From NCBI GenBank assembly GCA_032250805.1, contig JAVVEM010000013.1:10078-74077 (forward strand): DNA of 64,000 bases. Direction: 5' to 3'. The DNA comes from B18-G4 sp032250805. GTDB lineage: Bacteria; Bacteroidota; Bacteroidia; Bacteroidales; B18-G4. The position numbers and the translations under genes are program-made. The notes under the pieces were generated by a model. The model saw nothing but the letters and a program-made list of their open reading frames with translations. It did no database searches and was not told the origin of the DNA. Shown here one piece after another: positions 60,836-64,000 of the stretch (position 1 is its first letter; every line of letters starts with the position of its first letter).

Positions 60836-60843
60836 TATTTTTG
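60836..60843 (+). promoter_or_regulatory. -7 box before the S9 peptidase gene
   Basis: TATTTTTG matches TAnnTTTG, 55 bases before the ATG at 60898. The -33 region is T-rich without a clear TTG. The leader holds a short GGAC/GGGT-rich stretch. Confidence 0.4.
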
Positions 60844-60897
60844 ATAGGACAAACCGCTTAGGACGGGTTTTATCCCTACAATCTTAACTCTTTTTAT

Positions 60898-63330
60898 ATG
60901 AAAAAAATTCTGCTTTTATCACTCTTATTTTCTGTTCTCTGTGCATCGGCCCAGGAAAATTTGAGCTACCGGAAACCGCCAAAAGAAATTCTTGAATTGG
61001 TTGATGTTGAGCGGGCCCCCGGGGTCATGCTTGATGAGGAAAAAGAATATATGATCCTTCTTTACCGCGACGCCTATAAATCGATTGCTGAACTTTCGCA
61101 GGAAGAGTTGCGTCTTGGCGGCCTTCGTATCGACCCGAAAACAAATATCGGCAGCAGGACAACATATTATAACAATATCAGGTTAAAAAATCTGAAAGGC
61201 GGGAGCAGCGCAATTATTGATATTAAAGGAATGCCTGAAGATCCGGCACTGGCAAACCTTAGCTGGTCTCCCGATCAGAAAATGCTTGCCCTTACCAATA
61301 CCACTTCCGATGGTGTTGAGCTCTGGGTGCTCGACATTGAAAAGACCGGCATGTGGAAGCTTACTGAGCCCCGGATCAATGCGAACATGCGCGATGTTGC
61401 CAATTGGTTTGAGGATGGACAAAGCCTGCTGGTAAAAATGGTTCCTCCCGGCAGACAGGAACTGATCGATACCAAAACAGCAGTGCCTTCAGGGCCGACG
61501 GTTTCGGTAAATGATGGGAAAAAAGCACAGAACAGAACCTATCAGGATCTGCTCAAAAATAAAAATGATGAATTTAATTTTGAACAACTGGCCCTGTCGG
61601 AATTGTACCGTGTGTACCTCGACGGAAAAATGGAAAAATGGCTGGGAAGCGCCATGTATTCAGGCATTAATTTTTCGCCCGACGGGAATTATGTGATGGT
61701 GAGTACGGTCGAAAAACCTTTTTCTTACCTGGTGCCTTATTACAGGTTCCCATCCGTTACGGCCGTATATACAAAAAACGCTGAAAGAGTGAATACCCTT
61801 GTTGAAGTGCCTTTAATCGAAGATCTTCCAAAAGGTTTTATGTCGTGCAGGACCGGGAAGCGAAATTTTTCCTGGAGAAGCGATAAACCCTCGACATTGA
61901 TCTATGTTGTGGCCCTGGACGAGGGCAACCCGGAAAATGAAACCGAATACCGTGATGAAGTCTTTGAGCTTGAAGGGCCTTTCGATGGTGAGCCCGAAAG
62001 CATTTTAAAAACAATTAATCGTTTCAGCGGAATTACCTGGGGCAATGACCATATGGCCATTGCATATGACTCCTGGTGGAATACCCGAAACACCAAAACC
62101 TATCTTTTTAATCCATCAAATCCCACTGCTGAGCCCCAAATCCTTTTCGACCGAAACTACCAGGACGTATACAGCGATCCCGGCCGATTCCTTACCGTGA
62201 GGAATGAATACGGCTCATCGGTACTGGTGATGAAAAAGAATGATGCCTTCCTCAATGGCAGGGGATACACCGAAGAAGGGCAGTTTCCTTTTATCTCGAA
62301 GATGAACCTGAAAACAGGAGAGGTCAGCAGGCTTTATACTTCACCCTATGAAGACAAGCTTGAATCCATATCTGATTACGATCCCGAAACCTCACGCCTG
62401 CTGGTAAGAATCGAATCGCCAGTGGAATACCCGAATTATTACTTTAAAAACATCAACAATAGCAAGCCTGAGCAGATCACCTTTTTCGAGAATCCTTTTA
62501 AAAGTCTGGAAAGCGTTGAAAAAGAGGTTGTCAAATACAAAAGGGACGACGGTGTGGAGCTTTCCGGAACATTGTATCTCCCCCCAGCTTATGATAAGGA
62601 GAAAAAAGAAAAGATGCCGATGATCATGTGGGCGTATCCTACGGAATATAAGGACAAATCCACTGCGGGCCAGAACACCCAAAACCCGAATGAATTTATT
62701 TATCCTTACTACGGGTCGCCGGTATACTGGCTAACAAGAGGGTATGTGATACTTGACGATGCTTCATTTCCCATCATTGGCGAGGGAGAGGAAGAGCCCA
62801 ATGATACTTTCATTCCCCAGCTCGTTGCCAATGCCAAAGCAGCTATTGACGCAGTGGATTCGCTGGGTTATATCGACCGCAACAGGGTTGCGGTGGGAGG
62901 GCATAGCTATGGCGCTTTCATGGTGGCTAATCTCCTTTCGCATTCTGATCTTTTTGCAGCCGGCATTGCCCGCAGCGGAGCCTATAACCGCACCCTGACC
63001 CCTTTTGGGTTTCAGAGTGAAGAACGTTCCTATTGGGAGGCTCCTGAAATTTATTATGCGATGTCGCCATTTATGCATGCCGATAAAATGGACGAGCCCT
63101 TACTGCTGATCCATGGCGAAGCCGATAATAATTCCGGCACCTACCCCATGCAGAGCGAGCGCTATTTTAATGCATTAAAAGGCCTTGGAGCCACGGTTAG
63201 GCTGGTAATCCTGCCCAAAGAGAGCCATGGTTACCGGGCCAGGGAAAGCATCCTTCACCTTTTGTGGGAACAGGACCAGTGGCTGGAAAAGTATGTAAAG
63301 AACAGGGAAGTGGAGCCAGCAGGCGACTGA
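60898..63330 (+). CDS. Prolyl oligopeptidase-family (S9) peptidase, secreted
   Basis: An 810-residue serine peptidase with signal peptide (MKKILLLSLLFSVLCASAQ). A seven-bladed beta-propeller region (about 50-520, with repeats such as ANLSWSPDQKMLAL and INFSPDGNYVMV) gates an alpha/beta hydrolase domain from about 545. The catalytic triad is Ser670 (GGHSYGAFM), Asp743 (HGEADNNSG) and His777 (KESHGYRA). The layout matches the S9D glutamyl-endopeptidase-like/acylaminoacyl branch common in Bacteroidota. Likely cleaves peptides in the periplasm or at the cell surface. The next bases hold a decayed gene. Confidence 0.92.
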   Translation: MKKILLLSLLFSVLCASAQENLSYRKPPKEILELVDVERAPGVMLDEEKEYMILLYRDAYKSIAELSQEELRLGGLRIDPKTNIGSRTTYYNNIRLKNLKGGSSAIIDIKGMPEDPALANLSWSPDQKMLALTNTTSDGVELWVLDIEKTGMWKLTEPRINANMRDVANWFEDGQSLLVKMVPPGRQELIDTKTAVPSGPTVSVNDGKKAQNRTYQDLLKNKNDEFNFEQLALSELYRVYLDGKMEKWLGSAMYSGINFSPDGNYVMVSTVEKPFSYLVPYYRFPSVTAVYTKNAERVNTLVEVPLIEDLPKGFMSCRTGKRNFSWRSDKPSTLIYVVALDEGNPENETEYRDEVFELEGPFDGEPESILKTINRFSGITWGNDHMAIAYDSWWNTRNTKTYLFNPSNPTAEPQILFDRNYQDVYSDPGRFLTVRNEYGSSVLVMKKNDAFLNGRGYTEEGQFPFISKMNLKTGEVSRLYTSPYEDKLESISDYDPETSRLLVRIESPVEYPNYYFKNINNSKPEQITFFENPFKSLESVEKEVVKYKRDDGVELSGTLYLPPAYDKEKKEKMPMIMWAYPTEYKDKSTAGQNTQNPNEFIYPYYGSPVYWLTRGYVILDDASFPIIGEGEEEPNDTFIPQLVANAKAAIDAVDSLGYIDRNRVAVGGHSYGAFMVANLLSHSDLFAAGIARSGAYNRTLTPFGFQSEERSYWEAPEIYYAMSPFMHADKMDEPLLLIHGEADNNSGTYPMQSERYFNALKGLGATVRLVILPKESHGYRARESILHLLWEQDQWLEKYVKNREVEPAGD

Positions 63331-63390
63331 TCTTAATTTGAAATAATTTTGAATTAATTTATTGGAGGATCTTGATGGACGCCTATCTTT

Positions 63391-63838
63391 ATGTTATACA
63401 TTCAGATTAAGTTTAAACTGGACATTGAGAATTGTACGGCTACTAAAATTACTTCTAAAGAGCGCAAGGATACACGCTTGTGGAATCCTATTGCCATCCG
63501 GGAAGCTGTTATTAACGCCATCGTCCATAATGATTATTCCAAAGAGATCCCTCCGAAAATTGAAATATTTTCTGACAGGATAGAAATCACTTCAGCCGGT
63601 AGTCTTCCTGAAGGACTTCATCAGGATGAGTTTTTTGAGGGCTACTCTATACCACGCAATAAGGAAATTATGCGCATTTACAAAGATCCTGAGCTTGTTG
63701 AGCAACTTGGTTCGGGTATCCCCCAACTCGCGCGAATCTCCCGATTCGTGCGTATTAAAAGCTCATCTCCTGATGAGCGACAGGCACAATATCATTAAAA
63801 TAATGATTGCATTTAGAAAAAATGATAACAGCGTATGA
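63391..63838 (+). pseudogene. Fragment of AlbA/Schlafen-type ATP-binding protein (HATPase_c_4)
   Basis: A remnant of the family known as ATP-binding protein / RecG-like C-terminal domain. The frame from 63391 reads LWNPIAIREAVINAIVHNDYS (N-box), RIEITSAGSLPEG and LVEQLGSGIP, all typical of the HATPase_c_4 domain, then ends early at 63798. The expected C-terminal strand, HNIIKIMIAFRKN, reappears in the +1 frame up to a stop at 63838. The N-terminal DNA-binding AlbA domain is absent. The frame break falls in a region with two hairpins. The gene is dead or a decaying relic. Confidence 0.7.
63729..63778. repeat. Two tandem hairpins inside the decayed gene
   Basis: Hairpin 1: CGCGCGAATC (63729-63738), loop TCCC, GATTCGTGCG (63743-63752), 10 bp with one G.T pair. 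Hairpin 2: GCTCATC (63761-63767), loop TCCT, GATGAGC (63772-63778), 7 bp perfect. Both have 4-base TCC(C/T) loops and are separated by 8 bases of A/T. They occupy the segment where the reading frame shifts, so they may be an inserted palindromic repeat. Whether they recur elsewhere is unknown. Confidence 0.45.
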
Positions 63839-63981
63839 ATGTGTGGATCATATCCTGGTCAGGTTTAAGCGAACATAAAGAATATTCCGGTATATTTGTA
63901 TTTGACAACAATGAAATTGTAATAGAGGAGATTACAATGCATCTGGAAAAAACCAATTCATGCAGACAGCCGGCACAGTAA
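63835..63981 (+). CDS. Possible small 48-residue ORF
   Basis: An open frame with ATG at 63835, which overlaps the TGA of the +1-frame relic in an ATGA junction, and a TAA at 63979-63981. It encodes a 48-residue polar protein (start MNVWIISWSGLSEHKEYSG, end SCRQPAQ) with no recognisable motif. It could be a chance ORF or the remainder of a longer gene. The last 19 bases of the window hold nothing else I can name. Confidence 0.2.
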   Translation: MNVWIISWSGLSEHKEYSGIFVFDNNEIVIEEITMHLEKTNSCRQPAQ

Positions 63982-64000
63982 CTCTCCTCCCCCGGTTGGG

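Overview
The window is a gene-dense stretch of chromosome from a member of the Bacteroidota, most likely a Bacteroidales/Marinilabiliales-type organism. The lineage evidence is a type IX secretion (T9SS) type B sorting domain, a DUF5686/CarboxypepD-like outer-membrane protein, a DUF5687 ABC permease, a DUF5362 membrane protein, a row of SurA/parvulin proteins behind guaB, a membrane-bound LytTR regulator, and promoters of the Bacteroidota form TTG-N17..20-TAnnTTTG in front of many genes. I see no rRNA, tRNA, CRISPR array, insertion sequence or prophage. No gene-free gap exceeds about 250 bases.

Layout. 2-9113 (+): a glycan-use operon with a FucP-type sugar permease (5' end cut by the window), a sugar-1-phosphate nucleotidyltransferase, a NahK-like sugar kinase, a GH2 beta-galactosidase and a GH92 alpha-mannosidase lipoprotein. 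It fits uptake and activation of sugars released from host-type or N-glycan material. 9134-14285 (-): a 2-Cys peroxiredoxin, a small membrane protein with a promoter/operator palindrome, and an export unit (LytTR regulator, MacB-like permease, TolC) that lacks its ATPase and adaptor. 14504-15697 (+): an alpha/beta hydrolase divergent from the LytTR gene. 15796-23481: FtsB/DivIC-like protein, methyltransferase, HD hydrolase and molybdenum cofactor genes (MOSC-Mog fusion, moaC, a shortened moaA, moeA) with a large TPR protein. 23579-27576 (-): ppk1, a SixA-type phosphatase and glyA. 27828-38210 (+): a T9SS cargo protein, guaB, three SurA-like folding factors, a MoxR ATPase and a lone efflux adaptor. 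38251-44137 (-): priA, pfkA, an RNA methyltransferase and an AI-2E-type exporter. 44214-51909: MazG-like enzyme, CHAD protein, a DUF5687 ABC exporter pair, a DUF5686 outer-membrane protein and an NAD-binding DUF2867 protein. 52055-63330: a seven-heme NapC-like cytochrome, an AEC transporter, an M28 peptidase, pyrH, frr, a radical SAM/SPASM protein, a CYTH protein, a TPR protein and an S9 peptidase. The last 700 bases carry a decayed AlbA/Schlafen-type ATPase fragment with two adjacent hairpins.

Most notable observations: (1) the M28 peptidase has lost the rest of its P domain and most of its T9SS sorting domain through an out-of-frame junction; the tail of the sorting domain is still readable in another frame. 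(2) Three TCACCC direct repeats, spaced about two helical turns, sit upstream of a well-formed LytTR promoter. (3) A 9-bp inverted repeat overlaps a small membrane-protein promoter. (4) MoaA is about 60 residues short yet keeps both iron-sulfur sites and the GG tail. (5) The efflux parts are split between two distant loci. I did not find an obviously new multi-gene defence or mobile system; the candidates for something undescribed are these regulatory and decayed-gene signals.
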